Part shown: positions 1-4,880 of the stretch, piece by piece
How the letters are laid out: every line of letters begins with the position of its first letter
Numbering within the stretch: position 1 is the first letter of the stretch
Source of the DNA: an uncultured Collinsella sp.
GTDB taxonomy: Bacteria; Actinomycetota; Coriobacteriia; Coriobacteriales; Coriobacteriaceae
Direction: 5' to 3'
Length of the DNA: 6,286 nucleotides
Assembly (NCBI GenBank): GCA_902496645.1
Contig: CABVBR010000120.1
Span: 1-6,286, forward strand
The notes under the pieces: generated by a model
Databases searched by the model: none
What the model was told of the DNA's origin: nothing
What the model saw: the letters and a program-made list of their open reading frames with translations, nothing else
Position numbers and translations under genes: made by a program

Positions 1-1
1 C

Positions 2-1045
2 CAGATCATCGAGCGCGGCGAAGGCCCCGACGGTGACGAGGAAGAGAAGATCGACTTGGTCGCCGGTACGTCTGCAGAGCATATTGCCGCCGGCACGACC
101 GCCGAGGAAGAGGACGCCCGCCTGGAGGCTCAGATCGCCGCGGACGCTGCGGATGAGAACCTCATGCCCGAGACACAGGACGAGGACGACGCCGCTGATA
201 CCGACGAGGACGACCACGCTTCCAAGCACAAGAAGACGATGATCGCCGTCTTCGTGGTCGCCGTCATGATCGCTGCCGTGGTGGGCTTCTTTATCGGCAA
301 CGGTGGCTTTGGCGGCAAGGGCGTTGGCTCGGCGACCCTCACCGAGGACCAGCTCGATTCGACCGTGGCAAGCTACAGCTACAACGGCAAGAAGAGCGAT
401 ATCACTGCGCGCGAGGCCATCGAGAGCCAGTACAGCCTCGATACCGTCAAGGACGACGACGGCAGCTACGCCGCCCCGTCTGCCGACGTTATCCTGTCCT
501 ACGTGCGCAACCAGATTCTGCTCGACGCTGCCGAGGACGAGGGCATTACCGTCTCCTCCAAGGAGATGAAGCAGTACGCCGAGGATTCCATCGGCACCTC
601 CGACTACAAGACCATGGCCACGCAGTATGGCGTGTCCAAGGACCAGGCCAAGCAGATCGTCCGCCAGTCCGCGACGCTGCAGAAGCTCTACAAGAAGAAG
701 GTGGGCGACACCTCCGCAAGTATGCCGACCGCTCCGACTGAGCCTGCCGACGGCAACGAGGAGACCGCGAGCAAGGATTACGCCGACTACATCATTAACC
801 TTGCCGGCGATGAGTGGGATAGCTCTAAGGGCACTTGGAAGGACGAGGGCAGCACCTACGCCAAAGCCTTCGCCGACGATGCCTTTACCGCCGATAGCGC
901 CACCTACAAGCAGGCCATGACCGCCTACTACACCGCCTATCAGCAGTATTCGTCCCAGGCCTCGAGCGCCAGCTCCAAGTGGACCGAGTACGCCAACGGC
1001 CTGTACGCCAAGGCCAACATCAGCATCTACGGCCTGTTTGCGTAA
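2..1045 (+). CDS. Membrane-anchored SurA-N/PPIase-like extracytoplasmic protein (5' partial)
   Basis: The reading frame is open from the left edge, so the true start lies outside the window. A TTG at 56 is possible, but the same acidic composition continues upstream of it, so I treat the gene as partial. In order it shows a long Asp/Glu-rich cytoplasmic segment (to about 220), a basic KHKK stop, one hydrophobic helix (about 239-298) and a Gly-rich linker. After these comes a helical region (about 473-700) with the pattern ILLDAAEDEGITVSSKEM, which resembles the SurA/trigger-factor-type N-terminal chaperone domain. A Pro/Thr/Glu linker and a Ser/Tyr-rich helical tail follow. This predicts a type II anchored protein with its C-terminal domain outside the membrane, perhaps a folding factor. 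No parvulin catalytic domain is visible, so enzyme activity should not be assumed. The SurA-like assignment is moderate and the exact family is unknown. Confidence 0.7.
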   Translation, partial: QIIERGEGPDGDEEEKIDLVAGTSAEHIAAGTTAEEEDARLEAQIAADAADENLMPETQDEDDAADTDEDDHASKHKKTMIAVFVVAVMIAAVVGFFIGNGGFGGKGVGSATLTEDQLDSTVASYSYNGKKSDITAREAIESQYSLDTVKDDDGSYAAPSADVILSYVRNQILLDAAEDEGITVSSKEMKQYAEDSIGTSDYKTMATQYGVSKDQAKQIVRQSATLQKLYKKKVGDTSASMPTAPTEPADGNEETASKDYADYIINLAGDEWDSSKGTWKDEGSTYAKAFADDAFTADSATYKQAMTAYYTAYQQYSSQASSASSKWTEYANGLYAKANISIYGLFA

Positions 1046-1086
1046 GGTTTGCCTGCACTACTGCGCGTTAACCGATCTACCTGATT

Positions 1087-1123
1087 AAGCCCGCTAGAAC
1101 GGCAACGTTCTAGCGGGCTTTTT
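1087..1123 (+). terminator. Intrinsic terminator after the SurA-like gene
   Basis: A perfect 14-bp inverted repeat (1087-1100 with 1107-1120) encloses a six-base loop GGCAAC and runs into a T tract (1119-1123). It begins 41 bp after the TAA of the SurA-like gene. It lies between two convergent genes. Read on the minus strand it ends only in TTAAT, so it is probably a weaker terminator for the opposing HTH/DUF2975 transcript. Confidence 0.9.
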
Positions 1124-1156
1124 GCGTTGAGGGCGTGATTGGCGGCTTAATTATGG

Positions 1157-1396
1157 CTATTCATCCTTAAGTCCAAAAAGGCTATCGGCTTCATCGTCGG
1201 ATATATATTCCAGTACATCGCCCGGTTGGCAGTCGAGTGCCCGGCATATCGCGTCAAGAGTTGAAAAACGTATGGCAGAAACCTTGCCCGTCTTAATGCG
1301 TGACATATTGACCTGGGAGATGCCCACACGTTCCGCAAGCTCTTTGGATGAGATCTTGCGTTCGGCGAGCATGCGGTCAAGCCGCAGAATAATCAT
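1157..1396 (-). CDS. Small Cro/C1-type (YozG-like) HTH transcriptional regulator
   Basis: This is a 79-residue DNA-binding protein consisting almost entirely of one Xre-family helix-turn-helix domain. The five-helix fold can be followed: helix 1 DRMLAERK, HTH helices 2-3 over residues about 15-36 (SSKELAERVGISQVNMSRIK), then TGKVSAIRFSTLDAICRALDCQPGDVLEY, the classic continuation of the short YozG-like regulators. A short acidic tail ends it. The ATG at 1396 is preceded by AGGGGG with a 5-nt gap, and this SD overlaps the stop codon of the upstream gene, indicating translational coupling. The 9-nt gap to the DUF2975 gene places both in one operon, a pairing common in Firmicutes and Actinobacteria. 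The likely role is regulation of its own operon through the palindrome at 2068-2083. That target is inferred. Confidence 0.9.
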   Translation of the reverse strand: MIILRLDRMLAERKISSKELAERVGISQVNMSRIKTGKVSAIRFSTLDAICRALDCQPGDVLEYISDDEADSLFGLKDE

Positions 1397-1405
1397 GGAT
1401 TCCCC

Positions 1406-2044
1406 CTAGAGCAACTCGTCATCTTGTTTTTGCAGGAAATACCCGTAGCGGAAGATACTGTCAATCAGGCAAATTATCAGGCCTGCAAAGAGCATGGAGG
1501 GCTCGAATAGCTGGCCGGCGAACGCATCCGTAAAGCTGCCGCCAAATCCTGAGAGTATCATTCCCGTGATTACGGCACCAAGAAGCCTCACGGCAACGCC
1601 GCCGATAAGGAATAAATGTCCTACTCGACGAAGTGTGTGGTTACATTCAAGGTCAAAGGGCCTGCCTTCCTTTTCAATGTTGAAGAAAAGCCTGCGCACG
1701 CTTATCGCGATGGTGAGTGCGAGGCATGTCATCAAGAGGCTCCCTATGGCAGTGTGACCATCGTGTGCGACGAGCATAAGTGGGGTCTGCGCATCGGTAC
1801 CGACGATAGCAAGGCACGGCCCTTCGCCGCCTTGAAGTTCTACGGATTGGAGACACGACCCTTGGGAGAGGCTAGGCAATATGAGTAGAAGGTCAATCGC
1901 AATGACTGCGAGGAGTCCCAGAGCGAGCGCGGTGGTAGTGCAGATCGTGGCCCATTTGCAGATGCGAGCGAGCTTCCTCAGTTTGGCTATCATCTGTTCG
2001 CGGCTGATGGTTTCATTCGATATAGATGTGTTTCGATGGACCAT
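1406..2044 (-). CDS. DUF2975 domain-containing membrane protein
   Basis: A 212-residue integral membrane protein of unknown function. Four hydrophobic helices are visible: about residues 32-56, 98-116, 141-164 and 182-198. Family hallmarks of DUF2975 are the GRPF motif after helix 2 (residues 127-130), a following leucine-rich helix start, and the C-terminal pattern IFRYGYFLQKQDDELL, which places a Gly-x-x-Leu-Gln and an acidic end right after helix 4. I chose the ATG at 2044 over an in-frame ATG at 2083. It has a strong GGAGGGG Shine-Dalgarno just upstream, and the longer form would start inside the promoter palindrome. The gene forms a two-gene operon with the HTH regulator. Third-position G/C bias is visibly weaker than in the PTS genes, so the module may have been acquired. 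The family's function is not established. A membrane sensor or partner for the HTH protein is a guess. Confidence 0.88.
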   Translation of the reverse strand: MVHRNTSISNETISREQMIAKLRKLARICKWATICTTTALALGLLAVIAIDLLLILPSLSQGSCLQSVELQGGEGPCLAIVGTDAQTPLMLVAHDGHTAIGSLLMTCLALTIAISVRRLFFNIEKEGRPFDLECNHTLRRVGHLFLIGGVAVRLLGAVITGMILSGFGGSFTDAFAGQLFEPSMLFAGLIICLIDSIFRYGYFLQKQDDELL

Positions 2045-2067
2045 AACCCCTCCAATCGGCGTTTTGG

Positions 2068-2107
2068 ATGATACTTGTATCATATCAGAATTAACGATAA
2101 ACGATAA
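2068..2107 (-). promoter_or_regulatory. Promoter and operator of the DUF2975-HTH operon
   Basis: On the minus strand an extended -10, TGATATGAT (plus-strand positions 2079-2087), lies 17 bp from a weak -35, TTATCG (2102-2107). A perfect palindrome ATGATACTTGTATCAT with 7-bp arms and a 2-bp centre (2068-2083) overlaps the -10. The predicted transcript would begin about 25-30 bases before the ATG at 2044. Overlap of a dyad with the -10 is the usual geometry of autorepression. The adjacent HTH protein is the natural candidate to bind. The upstream side carries two copies of AACGATAA (2093-2100 and 2100-2107). Confidence 0.6.
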
Positions 2108-2273
2108 ATAATTACGGATACTGAGTAAGTAATGATTGTAAGACGATTGGCGAGGGCTATTAGCTCATTTTGGGTGCCGAAGTTTGGCGCGCGGTGGATG
2201 GAGACGAGTATCAAAACTTCCCGTGATCGTGCAAGCACTCCATTGCGTCTCCCTAATTCATCTGGGAAAACGG

Positions 2274-2324
2274 CTGTAAACGATTGCAAATGACCGGTGA
2301 ACGGTCGAAAACTACCGTTCACCG
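2274..2324. repeat. Distal array of CGGTRAACGGT-like motifs (three copies)
   Basis: Three copies of an 11-bp element are packed together: CTGTAAACGAT at 2274-2284 (degenerate, 9 of 11 against the copy at 2513), CGGTGAACGGT at 2295-2305, and its exact reverse complement ACCGTTCACCG at 2314-2324. The first two start 21 bp apart, about two helical turns. The last two form an 11-bp-arm inverted repeat with an 8-bp spacer. The same element recurs nearer the operon at 2513-2544 with the same 21-bp spacing. These are most simply binding sites for an unidentified regulator. Confidence 0.6.
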
Positions 2325-2478
2325 ATAATTTCAAAACTGGTTCTAACTGGTATTAAGTCAAAAAGACCAATTCACAAATCTTCATAATGACCTGCAATTT
2401 TTCTACACGCTATTTTTAGCCGCCCTGCGTTGTTTAGACGCAAAGAAAGTTCCGATCTTTCGCCCAATCATTTCGAAA

Positions 2479-2492
2479 CGGTTTCAAAACCG
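2479..2492. repeat. CGGTTT/AAACCG dyad
   Basis: A perfect inverted repeat with 6-bp arms (CGGTTT and AAACCG) around a CA centre lies about 20 bp upstream of the proximal CGGT array. It shares the CGGT core, so it may belong to the same regulatory system. TTTCGAAA (2471-2478) immediately before it is also self-complementary. Confidence 0.4.
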
Positions 2493-2512
2493 CAGGTAGA
2501 AGTGTTAACGAG

Positions 2513-2557
2513 CGGTAAACGGTCGATTTTTTGCCGTGAGCGGTGCAAAAACGTTTT
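2513..2557. repeat. Proximal array of CGGTRAACGGT-like motifs (two copies) with A/T-flanked dyads
   Basis: CGGTAAACGGT (2513-2523) and CCGTGAGCGGT (2534-2544) start 21 bp apart, reproducing the arrangement at 2274 and 2295. The first copy plus its next three bases matches the distal copy at 2295-2308 in 13 of 14 positions. A dyad TTTTTGC (2528-2534) / GCAAAAA (2545-2551) brackets the second copy, and AAAACGTTTT (2548-2557) is a perfect 10-bp palindrome. The array ends about 35 bp before the -10 of the proposed PTS promoter, a suitable position for an activator. Confidence 0.6.
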
Positions 2558-2592
2558 ACTGTATGAATCAACGAAAGCGACCTCTTCTGTGA

Positions 2593-2601
2593 TGATATAG
2601 T
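2593..2601 (+). promoter_or_regulatory. Candidate PTS operon promoter (extended -10)
   Basis: TGATATAGT matches the extended -10 form TGnTATAAT in all but one position. No good -35 hexamer sits 16-18 bp upstream, which is tolerated at extended -10 promoters and would fit dependence on an activator bound at the upstream array. Transcription would begin near 2608, giving a leader of about 140 nt. An alternative is GTGACA (2600-2605) 17 bp from TACTAC (2623-2628), which is a poorer -10. Confidence 0.5.
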
Positions 2602-2618
2602 GACAACAACACGTCACG

Positions 2619-2649
2619 TGGTTACTACCAGTTGAGAGACCACTGGTCT
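2619..2649. promoter_or_regulatory. TGGT/ACCA operator-like cluster in the PTS leader
   Basis: TGGTTACTACCA (2619-2630) is a TGGT-N4-ACCA dyad. It is followed 6 bp later by AGACCACTGGTCT (2637-2649), a dyad with 6-bp arms and a single central base. TGGT-N4-ACCA has the same layout as TGGTCTAGACCA, the site known for the GntR/HutC-type aminosugar regulator NagR (YvoA) of Bacillus. Both dyads lie just downstream of the predicted start site, as expected for a repressor roadblock. In RNA, ACCAGT (2627-2632) could instead pair with ACTGGT (2642-2647). Binding by the GntR-type protein encoded at 6137 is inferred. Confidence 0.5.
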
Positions 2650-2694
2650 TCAAAGAACGCTTTCAAAGAAGCTTTAAGGGCACCCGCCCGCTGG

Positions 2695-2739
2695 CTTCCG
2701 AAAACCATCGAACTCAGATCGTACACACCTTCGGAAGGG
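2695..2739 (+). promoter_or_regulatory. Leader stem covering the EIIA Shine-Dalgarno
   Basis: CTTCCGAA (2695-2702) is perfectly complementary to TTCGGAAG (2730-2737), which contains most of GGAAGGG (2733-2739), the ribosome-binding site of EIIA. The 8-bp stem closes a 27-nt loop. If formed, it would restrict translation of the first PTS gene. The GGAAGGG is 8 nt from the ATG, which fixes the start at 2748. Confidence 0.5.
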
Positions 2740-2747
2740 AAATTTGA

Positions 2748-3191
2748 ATGGTTGGCTTTATTCTTACCGGTCATGGACAGTTCGCACCCGGCCTTGCAAG
2801 CGCTATCGCTATGGTCGCTGGCGACCAGCCCGCTTTTACCGTCGTTCCTTTCGAGGGCGACCAGGCTGCCTCCTACGGTGAGGATCTCCGCGCTGCCATT
2901 ACCGCTATGCGCGAGGAGTGCGATGGCGTGCTCGTCTTTACCGACCTGCTTGGCGGTACCCCCTTCAATCAGTCGATGATGATCGCCCAGGATGTCGACA
3001 ACGTCGAGATTCTGACCGGCACCAACCTCCCCATGGTTATTGAGCTCCTGTTCCTCCGCGGCAATGCCACGCTCGCCGAGCTTGGCGAGCAGGCCGTGAC
3101 CGTTGGCCAGACGGGCATCACCGCCCAGACGGTCGCCTCTGTCGCTGGTGCCGAGGAAGAGGATATCTTCGGCGACGAGGACGGCATCTAA
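2748..3191 (+). CDS. PTS mannose-family EIIA component
   Basis: Cytoplasmic phosphocarrier of 147 residues that takes phosphate from HPr and passes it to the EIIB subunit. It is a full-length EIIA-Man domain: the N-terminal strand GFILTGHG carries the predicted phosphorylated His9, FTDLLGGTPFN (residues 64-74) is the family's conserved Asp/Gly loop near the active site, and GTNLPMVIE (91-99) is the second signature. After the domain comes an acidic tail ending EDIFGDEDGI. The gene is first in the operon. Its stop codon overlaps the ATG of the yajC-like gene by one base (TAATG). The standalone IIA, separate from IIB, is of the AgaF type rather than the fused ManX type. The substrate is not determined. 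Confidence 0.96.
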   Translation: MVGFILTGHGQFAPGLASAIAMVAGDQPAFTVVPFEGDQAASYGEDLRAAITAMREECDGVLVFTDLLGGTPFNQSMMIAQDVDNVEILTGTNLPMVIELLFLRGNATLAELGEQAVTVGQTGITAQTVASVAGAEEEDIFGDEDGI

Positions 3192-3472
3192 TGGCCGATT
3201 TCGGAGCCAGCGTACTGAGCTCCTCGGTCGCTCTTTTGGGTCTGCTCGTCATCATGGGTGTGATTTACACCATCTGGTCTCAGATCAACATGAAGAAGAA
3301 GCAGAAGTACTTCAAAGAGCTGCACACCGAGCTCAAGCCGGGTCAGGAGGTCCTTTTCGCCGGCGGTATCTACGGAACCGTCAAGGGCATCGAAGGCGAT
3401 AAGGTCCAAATCAAAGTCCGATCCGGTGCCGTCGTAGATGTTTCGCGTTACGCGATTCAGGAGATCAAGTAA
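3191..3472 (+). CDS. yajC: YajC-like protein embedded in the PTS operon
   Basis: A 93-residue protein with the full YajC layout: one N-terminal transmembrane helix (about residues 11-30), a basic stretch KKKQK, then a small domain with the signature GGIYGTVKGIEGDKVQIKVRSGAVVDVSRYAI (residues 58-89). Housekeeping YajC belongs to the SecDF-YajC accessory complex of the Sec translocon. Here it is placed between EIIA and EIIB, and its start overlaps the EIIA stop. It therefore probably serves the PTS complex, for instance insertion or stability of EIIC/EIID, rather than general secretion. YajC-like genes also occur in some streptococcal mannose-family PTS operons, such as the one for hyaluronan-derived disaccharides (recalled). 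The SD is weak (GAGG about ten bases upstream), so translation probably depends on coupling. The symbol names the family and does not imply it is the housekeeping copy. Confidence 0.9.
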   Translation: MADFGASVLSSSVALLGLLVIMGVIYTIWSQINMKKKQKYFKELHTELKPGQEVLFAGGIYGTVKGIEGDKVQIKVRSGAVVDVSRYAIQEIK

Positions 3473-3508
3473 CTGTCGTCAGCAATCAACGAAAGGAAGC
3501 TGATTAAC

Positions 3509-3991
3509 ATGGCAGAACCCAACATTCTTCTTACCCGCATCGATAACCGACTGGTTCATGGTCAGGTTGCAACCCAGTGGAACTCCACCCTGGGCTCCAA
3601 CCTCATCCTCGTCGCCAACGATGACGTGTCGACCAACACCATGCGCCAGAACCTCATGAAGATGGCCGCTCCCACCGGCGTCGCTACGCGTTTCTTCTCC
3701 CTGCAGAAGACCATCGACGTCATTGGCAAGGCGAGCCCGCGCCAGAAGATCTTCATCGTGGCCGAAACACCGGAAGACGTGCTTACGCTCGTCAAGGGCG
3801 GTGTGCCTATAAAGAAGGTAAACATCGGCAACATGCACATGTCGGAAGGAAAGCGCCAAGTCGCCACCTCCGTCGCAGTTAACGACGAGGATGTCGCTGC
3901 GTTTAAAGAGCTGCAGGAATTGGGGGTGGAGTTGGAGATCAGGCGCGTTCCGAGCACGCCTGTTGAGGATACGAGCAAGCTCTTCTCGTAA
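3509..3991 (+). CDS. PTS mannose-family EIIB component (AgaV/GalNAc-like)
   Basis: Cytoplasmic phosphotransfer subunit of 160 residues that receives phosphate from EIIA and donates it to the incoming sugar. The active-site loop RIDNRLVHGQV is intact and predicts His17 as the phosphorylated residue. Further family features are the strand LILVANDDVS (32-41) and VNIGNMHMSEGKRQ (104-117), a form I associate with aminosugar-type IIB proteins (AgaV/AgaB) more than with glucose/mannose ManX. That substrate hint is weak. The start has AAAGGAAG upstream with a slightly long gap of about 10 nt. It lies 36 bp after yajC. Length and motifs are normal for the family. Confidence 0.96.
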   Translation: MAEPNILLTRIDNRLVHGQVATQWNSTLGSNLILVANDDVSTNTMRQNLMKMAAPTGVATRFFSLQKTIDVIGKASPRQKIFIVAETPEDVLTLVKGGVPIKKVNIGNMHMSEGKRQVATSVAVNDEDVAAFKELQELGVELEIRRVPSTPVEDTSKLFS

Positions 3992-4007
3992 TCCTCGTGA
4001 TCCACGT

Positions 4008-4056
4008 TGTCAGGAGTGAAACCCTGACATTCTGTACGTGAATTCAAGTGCGTACA
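4008..4056 (+). other. Tandem stem-loops in the IIB-IIC gap
   Basis: Two hairpins fill the 88-bp spacer. TGTCAGG (4008-4014) pairs perfectly with CCTGACA (4023-4029) over an 8-nt loop. TGTACGTG (4033-4040) pairs with 4049-4056 through six Watson-Crick and two G-U pairs, also over an 8-nt loop. Neither is followed by a good U tract, so they are unlikely to be full terminators. They may set mRNA processing or stability so that soluble (IIA/IIB) and membrane (IIC/IID) subunits are made in different amounts. Confidence 0.55.
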
Positions 4057-4079
4057 TACATTTTGAAAGGAGGAGCAAG

Positions 4080-4880
4080 ATGGAATACTCGATCATCCAG
4101 GTCGCTCTGGTCTTCGTCGTCACGTTCATCGCGGCAATCGACCAGTTCAACTTCCTCGAGTCTCTCTATCAGCCCATCGTCACCGGCGCCGTCATCGGTC
4201 TTATCCTTGGCGACCTCAACACCGGTCTTCTCGTGGGTGGTACCTATCAGCTCATGACGATCGGCAACATGCCGATCGGAGGCGCTCAGCCGCCTAACGC
4301 CGTTATCGGCGGCATCATGGCAGCCATTCTCGCAATCGCCACGGGCCTCGAGCCCAACGCGGCTGTCGGCCTTGCCATCCCGTTCGCTCTGCTTGGTCAG
4401 CTCGGCGTTACCCTCGTCTTCACCCTTATGTCGCCGCTCATGTCCTCCGCGGACAACATGGCTCACAACGCTGACACCAAGGGTATCGAGCGTCTGAACT
4501 ACTTCGCCATGGCTCTGCTCGGCCTGATCTTCGCTGTCGTCGTCACCCTGTTCTTCATCGCTGGCGCCACCATCGGTCAGACCATCGCTTCCGCCATCCC
4601 GACCTGGCTGCAGACCGGTCTCTCCGCTGCAGGCGGCATGATGCGCTTCGTCGGCTTCGCCGTCCTGCTCAAGGTTATGATGAACCGCGATATGTGGGGC
4701 TTCTTCCTCATGGGCTTCGGCCTCGCGCTCATCACCGTTGCCAACGATTCTCTGGCAACCCCTGCTCTGCTCATCCTCGCTCTCATCGGCTTCGGCATCG
4801 CCTTCTGGGACTTCCAGCAGCAGACCGAGCTGAAGGGTGCAGCTGTTTCTGACGGAGGTGACTTCGAAGATGGCATCTAA
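4080..4880 (+). CDS. PTS mannose-family EIIC membrane component
   Basis: A 266-residue polytopic membrane protein. With EIID it forms the sugar channel of the mannose-family transporter. The whole protein is hydrophobic, with about seven to nine membrane-embedded segments. It shows the family's N-terminal pattern FIAAIDQFN (16-24), then QPIVTGAVIGLILGD (31-45), GLLVGGTYQLMTIGN (49-63) and the conserved PPNAVIGGI (71-79). The ATG at 4080 follows a near-perfect AAAGGAGG with a 6-nt gap. An in-frame ATG at 4038 is rejected because it falls in the intercistronic stem-loop and lacks an SD. The C-terminus is a short acidic tail ending DFEDGI, resembling the end of EIIA. The last 11 bases overlap the EIID gene. 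Confidence 0.95.
   Translation: MEYSIIQVALVFVVTFIAAIDQFNFLESLYQPIVTGAVIGLILGDLNTGLLVGGTYQLMTIGNMPIGGAQPPNAVIGGIMAAILAIATGLEPNAAVGLAIPFALLGQLGVTLVFTLMSPLMSSADNMAHNADTKGIERLNYFAMALLGLIFAVVVTLFFIAGATIGQTIASAIPTWLQTGLSAAGGMMRFVGFAVLLKVMMNRDMWGFFLMGFGLALITVANDSLATPALLILALIGFGIAFWDFQQQTELKGAAVSDGGDFEDGI

Larger units (their letters stand above)
2085..2747. other. Long gene-free regulatory region before the PTS operon
   Basis: About 660 bp separate the DUF2975 promoter from the EIIA start. The open frames here are short, have no convincing ribosome site and lack the codon bias of neighbouring genes, so I call no gene. The stretch is clearly AT-richer than the coding DNA around it. It contains repeated CGGTRAACGGT-like elements (2274-2324 and 2513-2544), several further dyads (2335-2352 direct repeat, 2426-2442, 2479-2492), a promoter near 2593 and a structured leader from about 2608. 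A small RNA could be hidden between 2110 and 2270 but nothing there is specific enough to call. Confidence 0.6.

Noticed and set aside
1616..1888. Plus-strand open frame of 90 codons within the DUF2975 gene.
   Set aside because: It overlaps a well-supported membrane protein on the other strand, has no family features and no good Shine-Dalgarno.
2154..2230. GGGCTATTAGCTCA resembles the 5' end of a tRNA (acceptor strand plus TAGCTCA).
   Set aside because: No D-stem partner, anticodon arm, T-loop GTTCGA or matching acceptor 3' strand follows at the right spacing, so neither a tRNA nor a convincing attachment-site remnant is supported.
2200..2252. GGAGACG (2200-2206) / CGTCTCC (2246-2252) inverted repeat as a possible terminator or small RNA.
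   Set aside because: The loop is 39 nt and no U tract follows on either strand, so a chance pairing cannot be excluded.
2080..2334. Minus-strand open frame of 84 codons in the regulatory region.
   Set aside because: It crosses the repeat array and ends in the DUF2975 promoter, with no SD, no domain and non-coding-like composition.
2110..2747. A sigma-54 (-24/-12) promoter, as found before some mannose-family PTS operons in Firmicutes.
   Set aside because: No TGGCAC-N5-TTGCW-like pair was found, no LevR/ManR-type activator is present, and the presumed actinobacterial host would not be expected to use sigma-54.
4038..4079. Upstream in-frame ATG that would add 14 residues to EIIC.
   Set aside because: It lies in an intercistronic hairpin without an SD, whereas the ATG at 4080 has AAAGGAGG at ideal spacing and matches the usual EIIC N-terminus.
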